A DNA stretch of 64,000 nt from SKVR01 sp037441525. Lineage in GTDB: Bacteria > Bacteroidota > Bacteroidia > Bacteroidales > UBA7960. Below the pieces are notes generated by a model that saw only the letters and a program-made list of their open reading frames with translations, did no database searches and was not told the origin of the DNA. The DNA lies in the NCBI GenBank assembly GCA_037441525.1, contig JBBISA010000001.1, forward strand, positions 271,711 to 335,710, given 5' to 3'. Made by a program: the position numbers and the translations under genes. Of the stretch, positions 27,877-36,957 are shown piece after piece (the first letter of the stretch is position 1; each line of letters begins with the position of its first letter).

Positions 27877-30006
27877 ATGCCCCTTAGCACAATCCGATTC
27901 AATAAACTGTTAATCCTTCTTCTTTCAGGTATTGTTTTTCAATTAATACCACTTATAAGTTCCTTTGCACAATCAAACCCGGGCAACCTGACAGATACAG
28001 TTGTTAAACCATTAACAAGACCCGCAAATATAGCAGTAAGTCGCCCAGACTCACTTGCAGGCGACTCACTCGACCCTTTCGGATTTCCCCTTCAGAATCC
28101 TCAACCGGTAAGACAACCTGTAAGACAGGTTATTTCACAACCCACCATTGTTGAACCCGACAGTCTTCCAGCATCTGCCATAAAATGGTTTACCGAAAGT
28201 CAGTTGCAAAACCCATTTGCCTTGCGCCCCAACTACATTGATACCACCCTGTTGGGTTTTCAGATGTATGATTATGCCTATCAGGGACATTATTTTGTTG
28301 CCCAAAAGGGAAATCCGGGACATGTTCATCGCCAGTTGTTGTATAACCCGCTTATGAATACAGGCCTGATTACCGGTGAAAGAGAACTTTATGGCAATTA
28401 TATGTTTACTCACGATAATCTTAAGTTCTACCGGCCAAAGCACGTTTTTACTGAAATGTGTTACATTATTGGAGGTGAACGGGAACAACTTTTCTTTGCC
28501 AATCATGCTCAAAAACTGAGCGATAACCTGAATATGAACTTTCAATACCGCCTGGTACATTCGCCCGGTGTTTATACCAGGATTGGAGCCAGAAATTCAG
28601 GTGTGTACCTTACGGCAGACTACCTTAGCCCCAATAAACGTTATCAGGTGCTGGGAAGCTTAATTACCAACCGTGTGCGGAGCCAGGAAAGCGGCGGGTT
28701 AAGAAATCTTCAGGCTTTTGAAACCGACAGAAATAGCGACAGCGTTTTTCTTTACCGCTCAGAAACCGTGGGACGCGAAACATCTTTTAACCTCCGGCAT
28801 TTTTACCAAACCGGATTTTATTTTACCGATAATGATGATAACACCAGGAAATTCCTGAACCTGGGGCGCATTAACCACGATTTTTCTTATACCCGAACTT
28901 CATTTGTAATGAACGCGCCAGATAAAGACCGGGTGTTTTTTCCTTTTCCTGATTTCAGTATGGAAGATAACTACGATTCAACTTTTGTACATCGATTTGA
29001 AAATCAATTGTCGTGGTCAAATTTTCCGCTTAGTGGCGGAAGATTTAATTTTCCCTTCAACTTCAAACTCTATATTAAGAACAGCATTAACAGAATATTA
29101 CAAACTGCTGACCGGCCCGAAGGAGCTCCCATTTTAAACGAAGACCGTAAGCGTATTTATTATTATACGCAGGATCAGTTTAATTCAGTAATTCAGGGAA
29201 TTGAGCTGCAAAGCGATCAAAGGTTGCTTTTATCTTTTGGAGGATATGCCAATATTACCCTGGGAGGATACAATGACGATGACTTTCATGCCGGAGCCTT
29301 TTTAAGATTCGGTAAGCCCGATAAAAACTATTATCTGGAAGCGATGGCCAGGTACTCGCGTATGGAAGCCCCATACTTTTTGAACAAGTTTTCGGTAAAT
29401 GACATAAGATGGGACAATAATATTTCGAAAATGGATATTGCTAATGCCCGGGCCATTTTAACCCTTCCTTTCGTAAAACTTGAGGGCAATTATTACCTTA
29501 TAAATCGTGCAATATACTTTGGCAAAGATTTCCTTCCCGTGCAAAACAATGATGAAACAGGATTTTTTAGTCTGGCTGCTTACAGCGATGTTAAGGCTGG
29601 CCCATTTGGTTTTCGGAACCATATCCTGCTTCAACAATCAACAGATAAAAATTTCGAACGCTATCCAACCCTGACGAGTTATCATTCGGTGTTTGCCAAT
29701 TTTAACCTGTCAGATAAAGCACTGGTAAATCAGGTCGGGTTCGATTTCCATTTTAATACACCTTATAATGCCATGGCCTACAACCCCTTTATCAGAGGGT
29801 TTTATCTGCAAGATAGTTACACCAATGCTGGAAAATATATGGTTGATGTGTTCTGGAATGCCAAAATTAAAAATGCCCGTTTGTTCATAAAGTATCAAAA
29901 CCTGCTACCCTTAGTTTTTAACATACCCCCCCATTACGATATTCCGTTTTACCCAATTCCTGAGTCAATGTTTAAATTTGGGGTTTCGTGGATGTTTTTT
30001 AATTAA
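27877..30006 (+). CDS. Putative outer-membrane porin (Porin_10-like)
   Basis: 709 residues. A signal peptide (hydrophobic stretch ~10-30 ending in SSFAQ) is followed by a Pro/Arg-rich, low-complexity segment (~35-90) and then a long region of alternating aromatic/polar strands typical of outer-membrane beta-barrels (for example SFGGYANITLGGYNDDDFHAG, split across strands). The chain ends in an aromatic residue pattern (KFGVSWMFFN), as expected for a barrel recognised by the Bam machinery. It resembles the Bacteroidota putative porin family; substrate and channel activity are unknown. Confidence 0.75.
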   Translation: MPLSTIRFNKLLILLLSGIVFQLIPLISSFAQSNPGNLTDTVVKPLTRPANIAVSRPDSLAGDSLDPFGFPLQNPQPVRQPVRQVISQPTIVEPDSLPASAIKWFTESQLQNPFALRPNYIDTTLLGFQMYDYAYQGHYFVAQKGNPGHVHRQLLYNPLMNTGLITGERELYGNYMFTHDNLKFYRPKHVFTEMCYIIGGEREQLFFANHAQKLSDNLNMNFQYRLVHSPGVYTRIGARNSGVYLTADYLSPNKRYQVLGSLITNRVRSQESGGLRNLQAFETDRNSDSVFLYRSETVGRETSFNLRHFYQTGFYFTDNDDNTRKFLNLGRINHDFSYTRTSFVMNAPDKDRVFFPFPDFSMEDNYDSTFVHRFENQLSWSNFPLSGGRFNFPFNFKLYIKNSINRILQTADRPEGAPILNEDRKRIYYYTQDQFNSVIQGIELQSDQRLLLSFGGYANITLGGYNDDDFHAGAFLRFGKPDKNYYLEAMARYSRMEAPYFLNKFSVNDIRWDNNISKMDIANARAILTLPFVKLEGNYYLINRAIYFGKDFLPVQNNDETGFFSLAAYSDVKAGPFGFRNHILLQQSTDKNFERYPTLTSYHSVFANFNLSDKALVNQVGFDFHFNTPYNAMAYNPFIRGFYLQDSYTNAGKYMVDVFWNAKIKNARLFIKYQNLLPLVFNIPPHYDIPFYPIPESMFKFGVSWMFFN

Positions 30007-30078
30007 CAACTCTTCAATTTTCCTTGTTTATAATCGTTATAAATAAGAGAAACCTTAAAAGCAATAAAGATTTTTGAG

Positions 30079-30086
30079 TATTTTTG
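30079..30086 (+). promoter_or_regulatory. Promoter of nifJ, -7 box
   Basis: TATTTTTG (30079-30086) matches TAnnTTTG, 62 bases before the nifJ start. No convincing TTTG is found at the expected distance. Confidence 0.5.
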
Positions 30087-30148
30087 CGCCTCGAAACAGG
30101 TAATGTCAAATGCCTTCAAAATAAGACCATTTTTATAATAATAAAATT

Positions 30149-33100
30149 ATGACAAAAAAGAAAAAGTTCATTACATGTGATGGAAACCACGCCGCTGCTC
30201 ATGTGGCTTATATGTTTAGTGAGGTAGCAGCGATTTACCCTATTACCCCCTCATCAAACATGGCAGAAAATGTTGACGAGTGGGCAGCCAACGGGCGCAA
30301 AAACATCTTTGGTGAGGAAGTAAAACTGGTTGAAATGCAATCGGAAGCCGGTGCAGCCGGTGCCGTACATGGTTCTTTGCAAGCTGGAGTTCTTACCAGC
30401 ACCTATACCGCTTCGCAGGGATTATTGTTAATGATCCCCAATATGTACAAAATCGCCGGCGAATTATTACCCGGTGTATTCCATGTTTCGGCCCGTAGCC
30501 TTGCAGCTCAGGCCCTTTCTATTTTTGGCGACCACTCTGATGTAATGAGCACCCGCCAAACCGGCTTTGCTATGCTGGCAACCGGTAGTGTTCAGCAAAT
30601 TATGGACATTGCCCCAATTGCCCACCTGGCAGCCATCAAATCAAGGGTTCCCTTCCTGCATTTCTTTGATGGTTTCCGCACCTCACATGAAATTCAAAAG
30701 GTGGAAGAATGTAATCAGGACGATCTTGTTAAAATGCTCGACATGGAAGCTTTGCAAGCTTTCCGCGAAAGAGCACTTAACCCTGAGCACCCTGTTACCC
30801 GCGGTACTGCTCAAAACCCCGATATCTATTTTCAGTCAAGGGAAGCTGCAAACCGTTTTTATGATGCATTGCCTGATCTTATTGAAGATTACATGCAGCA
30901 GATCAGCAAATTAACTGGTCGTGAGTATCATCCGTTTACATATTATGGTGCTGCCGATGCTGAGCATGTTTTCGTGGCCATGGGCTCTATTACCGAAACA
31001 ATTAAGGAAACTATTGATTACCTGGTGGCAAAGGGTGAAAAAGTTGGCTTGGTAAGCGTTCATCTTTACAGACCATTCAGCACCAAATATTTCCTCAAGG
31101 TGATGCCTAAATCCGCCAAAGTTATTACTGTTCTCGATCGTACCAAAGAACCCGGAGCCAATGGCGATCCTCTCTATCTCGATGTTCGCGAGCTTTACTA
31201 TGGCAAACCCAATGCTCCTGTTATTGTTGGTGGTCGATATGGTCTTAGTTCCAAAGACACTACACCCAAACATATGATCGCTGTTTATGAAAACAGCAAA
31301 ATGAAAGAACCAAAAAATCAGTTTACCGTTGGTATTAATGATGATGTTACCTTTAAATCTCTTGCAGTTGGTGATGAGATTGATGTTTCTCCTGCCGGTA
31401 ACTACGCTGCCAAATTTTATGGATTGGGTTCTGATGGTACTGTTGGTGCTAACAAAAACTCCATTAAAATTATTGGCGATACCACCGACAAATATGCTCA
31501 GGGATATTTTAGCTACGACTCCAAGAAATCAGGCGGGATTACCGTTTCGCACCTGCGTTTCGGAGATTCACCCATCCGTTCGCCCTATCTGGTAAACTCT
31601 GCAAACTTTGTTGCCTGCCATGTACCCTCATATCTTGAAAAGTACGATATGCTGAAAGGCTTAAAGAAAGGTGGAACATTCCTCCTCAACTCTATCTGGG
31701 ATGTGGAAGAAACCAAAAACCGTCTTCCCGACCACATGAAAAAATATTTGGCCGACAACGACATTAAGTTTTACATTATCAATGCTACCGCTATTGCTGA
31801 AGAAATAGGACTTGGTAACCGTACTAATACCATCATGCAGTCAGCATTCTTTAAGGTAGCTGATGTAATTCCTTATGAGCTTGCCGTTAATGATATGAAA
31901 GATGCCATTAAAAAATCTTATGGCATGAAGGGTGAAGAGATTGTTAATATGAACAATGCCGCAGTTGATAAAGGGGGTGAAGCTATTAAGGTAGAAGTGC
32001 CTGCAGCCTGGAAAAGCATCAAAGTTCAACCCAAAGGTAAAAGAACCGACGTCCCTGAATTTATCAGCGATATCGTTTTCCCCATCTATTCTCTAAAAGG
32101 CGATGACCTCCCGGTAAGTGCATTCCTGAATCGCGAAGATGGTACATTCCCTGCCGGTACAACCGCCTACGAAAAGCGTGGTATCGCAGTGCACGTGCCC
32201 GAATGGCAACTCGAAAACTGTATCCAGTGTAACCAATGTGCATATGTGTGCCCACATGCTGTAATCCGTCCCTTCCTTATCAACGATGAGGAGATGAAGA
32301 AAATTGGGGCTGACACACCGGTAATTGAAATTACCAAAGGTAAATTGGCCGGATACAAGTATCGTATGCAGGTTAGTCCTCTCGATTGTACCGGTTGTGG
32401 CAACTGTGCCGATGTGTGCCCTGCTCCTGAAAAGGCTCTCCTGATGAAAACCCTCGAATCGCAAATGATCGAAGACAGACGTTGGGATGTAATTTCTAAA
32501 AATGTAACCTATAAGGATACTCTTCAGGATAAAGGGTCTTCAGTTAAAAACAGCCAGTTTGCACAGCCTTTGTTTGAGTTTAGCGGTGCCTGCGCTGGTT
32601 GCGGCGAAACTCCCTACATCAAACTCATTACCCAGCTATATGGCGATCGGATGATGGTAGCCAATGCAACAGGATGTTCTTCTATATATGGTGGTTCTGC
32701 TCCGGCAACTCCATACACAATAAACGCCAAAGGCGAAGGCCCGGCATGGGCAAACTCTCTTTTCGAAGATAATGCCGAATATGGCTTTGGTATGGCTACT
32801 GGTGTTAGCAAAATTCGCGAACGTCTTGCACGTTTCATGCAGGTAGGACTTGAAGCCGACAATATGAAAGCAGAAACAAAGCAGGCGTTCAAAGCATGGC
32901 TCGATGCCAAGGATGATGCGTCTATGTCGAAAGAAGCATCTGAAAAGGTTGTGGATGCTTTGAAAAAAGAAAACAACCAGCTTTCAAAGGATATCATGGC
33001 CCTGAAGCAATACCTGGTGAAAAAATCGGTCTGGGTATTTGGTGGCGACGGCTGGGCCTACGACATTGGTTTTGGTGGCCTTGACCATGTAATTGCCTCT

Positions 33101-33688
33101 GGCGAAGATATAAACCTGCTGGTAATGGATACCGAGGTTTATTCCAACACTGGTGGTCAGGCGTCAAAATCTACTCCGGTAGGTGCTATAGCCAAGTTTG
33201 CTGCCTCTGGTAAGCGTGTTCGCAAGAAAGATTTGGGTTTAATGGCTATGAGCTATGGTTATGTGTATGTTGCCCAGGTTGGTATGGGTGCCAATCAGAA
33301 CCAGTTCCTGAAAGCAGTTCGCGAAGCAGAAGCATATCCTGGCCCTTCAGTGATAATTGCCTATTCACCTTGTATTAACCACGGCATCAGAAATGGTATG
33401 GGCTCAACCCAAACCCAAACCAAAGATGCCATAGAAGCAGGTTACTGGCACCTATATCGCTACAACCCGCTCCTGGAAGCCGAAGGTAAGAACCCGTTCC
33501 AACTCGATTCGAAAGAACCTGATTGGAAGAAGTTCCAGGAATTCCTTGCAAGTGAGGTACGCTACAGTTCACTCAAAAAAGCTTTCCCAAAAGAAGCTGT
33601 TGAACTCTTCAAAGCAGCCGAAACCAACGCCCGCTGGCGCTATGAAACTTACAAGCGCTACGCATCAATGGATTTTTCCAAGGTTTAA
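30149..33688 (+). CDS. nifJ: Pyruvate:ferredoxin (flavodoxin) oxidoreductase
   Basis: 1179 residues, the usual length of the single-chain homodimeric enzyme. It converts pyruvate and CoA to acetyl-CoA, CO2 and reduced ferredoxin in the cytoplasm. The N-terminal domain has AAIYPITPSSNMAE and MQSEAGAAGAVHGSLQAG (TPP-activating Glu); a ferredoxin domain (~680-760) has CIQCNQCAYVCPHA and CTGCGNCADVCPAP for two 4Fe-4S clusters; the TPP/proximal cluster region contains CAGCGETPYIKL and GDGWAYDIGFGGLDH, then DTEVYSNTGGQASKSTP. It is monocistronic with its own promoter and a strong terminator. Together with korDABC it implies a ferredoxin-based, oxygen-sensitive central metabolism. Confidence 0.97.
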   Translation: MTKKKKFITCDGNHAAAHVAYMFSEVAAIYPITPSSNMAENVDEWAANGRKNIFGEEVKLVEMQSEAGAAGAVHGSLQAGVLTSTYTASQGLLLMIPNMYKIAGELLPGVFHVSARSLAAQALSIFGDHSDVMSTRQTGFAMLATGSVQQIMDIAPIAHLAAIKSRVPFLHFFDGFRTSHEIQKVEECNQDDLVKMLDMEALQAFRERALNPEHPVTRGTAQNPDIYFQSREAANRFYDALPDLIEDYMQQISKLTGREYHPFTYYGAADAEHVFVAMGSITETIKETIDYLVAKGEKVGLVSVHLYRPFSTKYFLKVMPKSAKVITVLDRTKEPGANGDPLYLDVRELYYGKPNAPVIVGGRYGLSSKDTTPKHMIAVYENSKMKEPKNQFTVGINDDVTFKSLAVGDEIDVSPAGNYAAKFYGLGSDGTVGANKNSIKIIGDTTDKYAQGYFSYDSKKSGGITVSHLRFGDSPIRSPYLVNSANFVACHVPSYLEKYDMLKGLKKGGTFLLNSIWDVEETKNRLPDHMKKYLADNDIKFYIINATAIAEEIGLGNRTNTIMQSAFFKVADVIPYELAVNDMKDAIKKSYGMKGEEIVNMNNAAVDKGGEAIKVEVPAAWKSIKVQPKGKRTDVPEFISDIVFPIYSLKGDDLPVSAFLNREDGTFPAGTTAYEKRGIAVHVPEWQLENCIQCNQCAYVCPHAVIRPFLINDEEMKKIGADTPVIEITKGKLAGYKYRMQVSPLDCTGCGNCADVCPAPEKALLMKTLESQMIEDRRWDVISKNVTYKDTLQDKGSSVKNSQFAQPLFEFSGACAGCGETPYIKLITQLYGDRMMVANATGCSSIYGGSAPATPYTINAKGEGPAWANSLFEDNAEYGFGMATGVSKIRERLARFMQVGLEADNMKAETKQAFKAWLDAKDDASMSKEASEKVVDALKKENNQLSKDIMALKQYLVKKSVWVFGGDGWAYDIGFGGLDHVIASGEDINLLVMDTEVYSNTGGQASKSTPVGAIAKFAASGKRVRKKDLGLMAMSYGYVYVAQVGMGANQNQFLKAVREAEAYPGPSVIIAYSPCINHGIRNGMGSTQTQTKDAIEAGYWHLYRYNPLLEAEGKNPFQLDSKEPDWKKFQEFLASEVRYSSLKKAFPKEAVELFKAAETNARWRYETYKRYASMDFSKV

Positions 33689-33709
33689 TACTGTAAAGCA
33701 ATAAATGTG

Positions 33710-33740
33710 AAAAGGCTGCCCGAGGGCAGCCTTTTCTTGT
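33710..33740 (+). terminator. Terminator of nifJ
   Basis: AAAAGGCTGCCC (33710-33721) and GGGCAGCCTTTT (33724-33735) form a long stem with a very short loop, symmetrical enough to act in both directions, between nifJ and the convergent hppA remnant. Confidence 0.8.
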
Positions 33741-33773
33741 AAATACAGATATGGTCAAAATTATGCTGAAAAT

Positions 33774-36046
33774 CTATAAACCGGTTCCTGCTAATACCAA
33801 TGCTACTATCGATACAAGTTTTAGCAAAATATTGAGCGAAGGACCAGAAGTATCCTTTAATGGATCACCAACTGTATCCCCTACAACAGATGCCCTATGG
33901 GCTTCAGAACCTTTGCCATAATGCTTGTCCTGATAGATTAATCCTTTCTCAATAAGCTTTTTGGCATTGTCCCAGTACCCCCCGGCATTGGACTGAAAAA
34001 TAGCAAATAACACCCCAGAAACAGTTACCCCGGCCAGCAAACCACCCAGGGCTTCAGCCACCATCGACAAGCCCACAATAACCGGCATCGCTACCGAAAA
34101 AACCCCAGGCAAAATCATCTGCCGCAATGCAGCTCGGGTGGAAATGGTAACGCATCTTCCATATTGAGGAGTTCCTTCGGCCTGGTTCATGATTTCCTGA
34201 TCTTTCTCGGTAAACATGGATTTGTGAGTTCCCATAGCCTCATTCCTTTTCATTACTTCAAGGGCTTTTTTTAGGGGTTCGATGGTGTTGAACTGGCGGC
34301 GTACCTCCTCAATCATCGACTGGGCAGCATCGCTAACTGCCTTAATGGTAAGGGCCGAAAACACATAAGGCATTAGGACACCGATAAACACAGCAGCCAT
34401 AACTATCGGTTTGGAAACATCAATTGATTTGATTTCGGCGGCAGTCATGTAAGCCCCAAATAAAGCCAATGCCGTTAGGGCTGCCGAACCAATAGCAAAA
34501 CCTTTTCCGATGGCAGCAGTGGTATTGCCCACTGCATCAAGATTATCAGTTTTTTCGCGTACATCGGCCGGTAGCTCTGACATTTCAGCTATACCCCCCG
34601 CATTGTCTGATAAAGGCCCAAACGCATCAACCGAAAGCTGAATACCAAGATTTGACAACATGCCAACTGCTGCGATTGCAATCCCATACAAACCGCTTAA
34701 ATGAAACACCACCACAATAGCGATAGCTATGGTTAGAATAGGGATAATGGTTGAAAGCATACCTATTCCCAATCCTGAAATGATATTGGTGGCACTACCT
34801 GAAGTTGATTGACGTGCTATAATGCGCACCAGGAGGTATCCCAGCCCAGTGAAATACTCAGTGGAATATCCGATAATTAAACCGGCCACCAGACCTATCA
34901 TTGATGCCAGGAAAATATTAAAAGAAGTAATTTCCCTTTCAACCTCGTACAATGTATCAAAAAACACCCATTTTTCGGGCAATAGATTCACTATGATAAA
35001 ATAAGAAAACAAAATCATAATACCTGATGAAACCAACTCTCCGAAATTAAGAGCCGTTTGAGGATTACCCCCTTCTTTCACCCTGACGAAGGAAGTTGCA
35101 AGAATAGAGGCTACAATTCCTGCCCCGGCAAGAAACAGTGGCAGTAATACCGGTGATAAGCCTGAGAAACTGTCAACCATTCGTGACCCGAAAACGAAAG
35201 CTGCACCAAGTACCATGGCAGCAATGATGGAACCTACATAGGATTCGTAAAGGTCGGCACCCATACCGGCAACATCGCCAACATTATCGCCAACATTATT
35301 GGCAACAGTGGCTCGGTTAAGGGGATGGTACTCAAGGATTCCTGCTTCCACTTTGCCCACAAGGTCAGCACCCACATCGGCGGCTTTGGTAAAAATCCCC
35401 CCCACCTACCCTGCTAAAAAGGGCAATGGACGATGCACCAAAGGAAAAACCGGTCAGAATAGACAATACCTTATTCAGGCTGTTTACACTTTCTACCCCA
35501 AAAATAAATCAACTGTAAACCAATATCAGGTCTAACATTAACTTTGTAAATGTATTTCAGGATTAACAATAAAAACTGTAAACTTTTTTCAGGACGAGAC
35601 AAAAATACTAAGCCCCAGAATACCAAGACCAACAACACTCAATCCCATTACGCTGCCTCCTGTAAAGGCCACCTTAAGAGCTTTATTAAGGCTTGTGCGT
35701 GCGGCTTCGGTGGTTCGTACGTTTGAACGTGTTGCTATACGCAAACCAATAAAACCAGCCAGGCCTGAACAAAAAGCCCCGGCTACAAATGATACTGCAA
35801 CCAGGGGATGTGATGTGTCGGTTCCTGTGGTAAAGGCCAGAAGTGCTGCAACCGTAACAACAAAAATGGCCAGTATCTTATACTCAGCCGTTATAAAGGC
35901 CATAGCACCTTCCGAAATGTATTTGGCAATCTTCCGCATTTTGTCATTACCGTCGGGTTGCCGGTTTATCCAGGCAGTTTTATAATAGGTGAACAAAAGT
36001 GCCCCTATACCAAAACAGGGATTAAATAAATGAATAGATTAGTCAT
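33774..36046 (-). pseudogene. hppA: Membrane-bound H+/Na+-pyrophosphatase, decayed
   Basis: An intact gene would encode a ~730-residue membrane pyrophosphatase that pumps ions using PPi. Here the parts lie in different frames. The inferred start is the ATG at 36046 (M-T-N-L-F-I-Y-L-I-P-V). The frame is lost at an A4 run (36012-36015), again at A5 (35601-35605) and again at C7 (35397-35403, on the plus strand). Each is one base away from the run length that would rejoin conserved sequence (SLNKVLSILTGFSFGAS, then RVGGG joining IFTKAADVGADLVGK). In-frame stops occur at 35563-35565, 35557-35559 and 35509-35511. Near 35310-35335 the conserved acidic stretch PEDDPRNPAT reads LEYHPLNRAT. The C-terminal half (SDNAGGIAEM, GDTVGDPLKDTSGPS) is otherwise well kept. 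Sequencing error could explain the homopolymer shifts but not the substitutions. Confidence 0.88.
35511..35583. repeat. 10-base direct repeat bracketing stop-rich insert in hppA
   Basis: AACTGTAAAC occurs at 35511-35520 and 35574-35583, exactly 63 bases apart. The interval falls in the linker where the hppA protein should run from the second helix block to SLNKVLSIL, and it carries two of the in-frame stops. Deleting one unit would shorten the linker to a more normal length. Confidence 0.6.
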
Positions 36047-36281
36047 ACAATGCGTGTTTAGGTTTTAAGGGTTGAACTACTTTACTGAAATTGGGTTTTT
36101 ATGCTTAAATATAAATATTATGCTGTAAATTGCTAATTTTTGTTTCCTAAATGCATAAATTATTAAACTTAGGTCTTTACAGCCTTTAAAAATGTCCAAA
36201 CACAGAAAACGAATTTTTGTTTGAAGCCTGAAATCATTTTTTCGTAAACTTTTGAAGGTTCAATGTGCTGCTTTTATTAAT

Positions 36282-36289
36282 TATCTTTG
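36282..36289 (+). promoter_or_regulatory. Promoter of recR, -7 box
   Basis: TATCTTTG (36282-36289) is a perfect TAnnTTTG. It includes the in-frame TTG at 36287 that an ORF caller would take as the start, which argues that the true start is downstream. The rest of 36047-36281 is AT-rich and holds no gene that I see. Confidence 0.6.
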
Positions 36290-36322
36290 ACACCCGTAAT
36301 AAAAATCCAGCAAAATAATACC

Positions 36323-36946
36323 TTGGAAAATTTTTCATCAAAACTTCTTCAAACGGCAGTAGATGAATTTGCCAAATTACCAGGCATTGGAAAAAAAACT
36401 TCCCTGAGACTGGTTTTGCACATGCTCAGACAGGATGAAGCAGATGTTGAGCAGTTTGCCCATGCGATTACCCACTTGAGAAACAGTGTGATCTATTGCA
36501 AAAGGTGTTTCAATATAAGCGACCACGAAATCTGCGATATCTGCAACTCAACATCGCGCGACCATTCAATGGTGTGTGTTGTAGAAGATTTGCGCGACGT
36601 AATAGCCATTGAAAATACCGGACAATTCCGGGGGCTTTACCACGTTTTGGGAGGGGTCATTTCGCCCATGGATGGCATTGGCCCTGGTGACCTGAATATT
36701 GAAACTTTGGTTCAAAGGGTGAATAAAGAAGAGATCAGAGAAATAATTCTTGCACTCAGCACCAGTATGGAGGGAGAAACAACTTCTTTCTACATTTATC
36801 GCCAATTACAGAATTCAACTGTTAAACTGTCTGCAATTGCCCGCGGAATTGCCATTGGCGACCAGCTCGAATATGCAGATGAGATTACTCTTGGTCGCTC
36901 AATAATTAACAGAACGCCCTATCTGGTAAGTATTACAGATAAATAG
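36323..36946 (+). CDS. recR: Recombination mediator RecR
   Basis: About 207 residues from a TTG at 36323 (MENFSSKLLQTAVDEF), which matches the usual RecR N-terminus; the frame has no ATG, and the more upstream TTG at 36287 lies inside the -7 promoter box. The helix-hairpin-helix (KLPGIGKKTSLRLVLH), a four-cysteine zinc finger (CKRCF ... CDICN), and a Toprim domain (VVEDLRDVIAIE ... HVLGGVISPMDGIGP) are in order. RecR works with RecO and RecF to load RecA on gapped DNA. The glycosyltransferase gene follows 11 bases after the stop. Confidence 0.95.
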   Translation: MENFSSKLLQTAVDEFAKLPGIGKKTSLRLVLHMLRQDEADVEQFAHAITHLRNSVIYCKRCFNISDHEICDICNSTSRDHSMVCVVEDLRDVIAIENTGQFRGLYHVLGGVISPMDGIGPGDLNIETLVQRVNKEEIREIILALSTSMEGETTSFYIYRQLQNSTVKLSAIARGIAIGDQLEYADEITLGRSIINRTPYLVSITDK

Positions 36947-36957
36947 TAAACACACCC

